Part shown: positions 63,290-64,000 of the stretch, piece after piece
How the letters are laid out: each line of letters starts with the position of its first letter
Numbering within the stretch: position 1 is the stretch's first letter
Origin: Pseudomonadota bacterium
Lineage (GTDB): Bacteria > Pseudomonadota > Alphaproteobacteria > Azospirillales > Azospirillaceae
Assembly: GCA_023423695.1 (NCBI GenBank)
Contig: JAFAFA010000004.1
Coordinates: 91,904 to 155,903, forward strand
Reading direction: 5' to 3'
DNA: 64,000 bases
Notes under the pieces: generated by a model
Seen by the model: only the letters and a program-made list of their open reading frames with translations
Databases searched by the model: none
What the model was told of the DNA's origin: nothing
Position numbers and translations under genes: made by a program

Positions 63290-64000
63290 TCAGCCGCCCT
63301 GCAGCGAGTCCCAGGTCCGGGCGCTGGCCTGCTCCTGCCCGCCCGTCCGCGCCCTCAGCCACGCGAGGTTGGCATCGGCCTGCTCCGGGGGCAGGACGCG
63401 GCGCAGGATGTGTTCGGCCTCGGTCAGGTTGCCGTTCAGGCCCAGCGCCAGAGCGAGGTTGAGCCGCACCTTCAGCGAGGCCTCCGGGCGCGCGGCGGCG
63501 CGGCGCAGCAGCGGCTCGGCGGCGGCGTTGTCGCCCCGCACCATGGCCGCCACGGCCATGTTGGCCAGCACGTCGGGGTTCTCGGGGGACAGCTGCAGGG
63601 CCTGGGCCCAGGCCGCCCGCGCGTCCTCTGCGCGACGCACCTGCTCGTAGGCTGTGCCCAGCAGCGACCAGACGCGCCAGTCCTCGGGTCGGGCGTCGCG
63701 GGCGCTCTCCAGCGCCGCGATGCCGTAGAAAGCCTGCCCGCGGGCGATGTGGCCCCGCCCGGCCTCCAGCATGGCCTCGACGTTGCCCGGCTGCACCAGC
63801 AGGACCCGCTGCGCCATGTCGGCGGACTGGTCGAAGCGGCCGAGCTCGCGCAGCGCCTGCGCCGCCTTGACCCCCGCCACGGGGTCCAGCGGATCGATGT
63901 CCGCCTGTTCAGTCCAGAACACCGAGCGGCTCAGGGCGTCGGCGCGGTCGTAGGCGGCGCGCGTCTCGGCGTTGGCGGGCGCTCGCGGACGCGCCGGCGC
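63290..64000 (-). CDS. TPR-repeat protein, 5' end outside window
   Basis: At least 236 residues; the frame is open to base 64000, so the N-terminus is missing. Several TPR units: PVAGVKAAQALRELGRFDQS, PGNVEAMLEAGRGHIARGQA, DWRVWSLLGTAYEQVRRAED, NPDVLANMAVAAMVRGDNAA, SLKVRLNLALALGLNGNLTE. The layout (TPRs, a C-terminal short linker, Asp/Trp ending) resembles TadD-type pilus assembly proteins, but no tad genes are visible. 17 bp before the scaffold gene. Family uncertain beyond TPR. Confidence 0.75.
   Translation of the reverse strand, partial: APARPRAPANAETRAAYDRADALSRSVFWTEQADIDPLDPVAGVKAAQALRELGRFDQSADMAQRVLLVQPGNVEAMLEAGRGHIARGQAFYGIAALESARDARPEDWRVWSLLGTAYEQVRRAEDARAAWAQALQLSPENPDVLANMAVAAMVRGDNAAAEPLLRRAAARPEASLKVRLNLALALGLNGNLTEAEHILRRVLPPEQADANLAWLRARTGGQEQASARTWDSLQGG

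Overview
The window is GC-rich, almost fully coding, alphaproteobacterial chromosome. Gene content suggests a free-living, metabolically versatile, probably nitrogen-fixing member of the Rhodospirillales, most like Azospirillum: a CowN nitrogenase-protection protein with an RcoM-type CO sensor, a PQQ-type sugar dehydrogenase, several multidomain hybrid histidine kinases, NnrU, AcnA, an orphan TRAP binding protein, and a large aromatic-acid region. The genus is inferred from gene content only; no rRNA gene is present.

Layout. 1-4.8 kb: hybrid kinase and diguanylate cyclase response regulator. 5-11 kb: sorbosone-type dehydrogenase, cowN/rcoM, trmJ, a stand-alone lpxD, a cupin and an OmpA-like protein. 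11-20.6 kb: TRAP binding protein, a two-gene membrane/coiled-coil unit, acs, two methyltransferases, EVE and YciI proteins, a DEDDh exonuclease and a NUDIX hydrolase. 21-27 kb: acnA and a second hybrid kinase. 27-38.5 kb: an amidoligase/glutamine-amidotransferase pair, phospholipase D, two envelope lipoproteins, DedA, NnrU (with an FNR-like box), CBS and DUF2934 proteins, a two-cold-shock-domain protein with a DRG-repeat linker, and a DMT exporter. 38.6-41.2 kb: a third hybrid kinase with a LytS-like 5TM sensor.

41.4-58.3 kb is the most coherent region. A branched-chain-type ABC transporter (livKHMGF order) runs into maiA. It is divergent from paaX. Then come a BLUF photoreceptor, an R2-like diiron protein behind a perfect FNR box, a 2Fe-2S/FAD reductase, fah and hmgA, a divergent marR, a GNAT protein, paaY, and mhaA-mhaB. 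MhaAB, HmgA, MaiA and Fah together make a complete route from 3-hydroxyphenylacetate through homogentisate to fumarate and acetoacetate. The same dyad, GTTTC-N4-GAAAC, lies in the spacer of the predicted promoters of the liv-maiA, hmgA-fah and mhaAB units. This suggests one local repressor, most simply the adjacent MarR protein. The diiron protein and its reductase have no assigned function and could be a new ring hydroxylase feeding this pathway.

58.5-64 kb: a secreted hydrolase with duplicated C-terminal modules, then infC-thrS-yidD, an IscU-like scaffold and the end of a TPR protein. infC has no in-frame ATG near its 5' end and probably starts at ATA.

A GC-rich inverted-repeat element recurs in at least five intergenic gaps. 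No tRNA, rRNA, CRISPR, transposase or phage gene was recognised.
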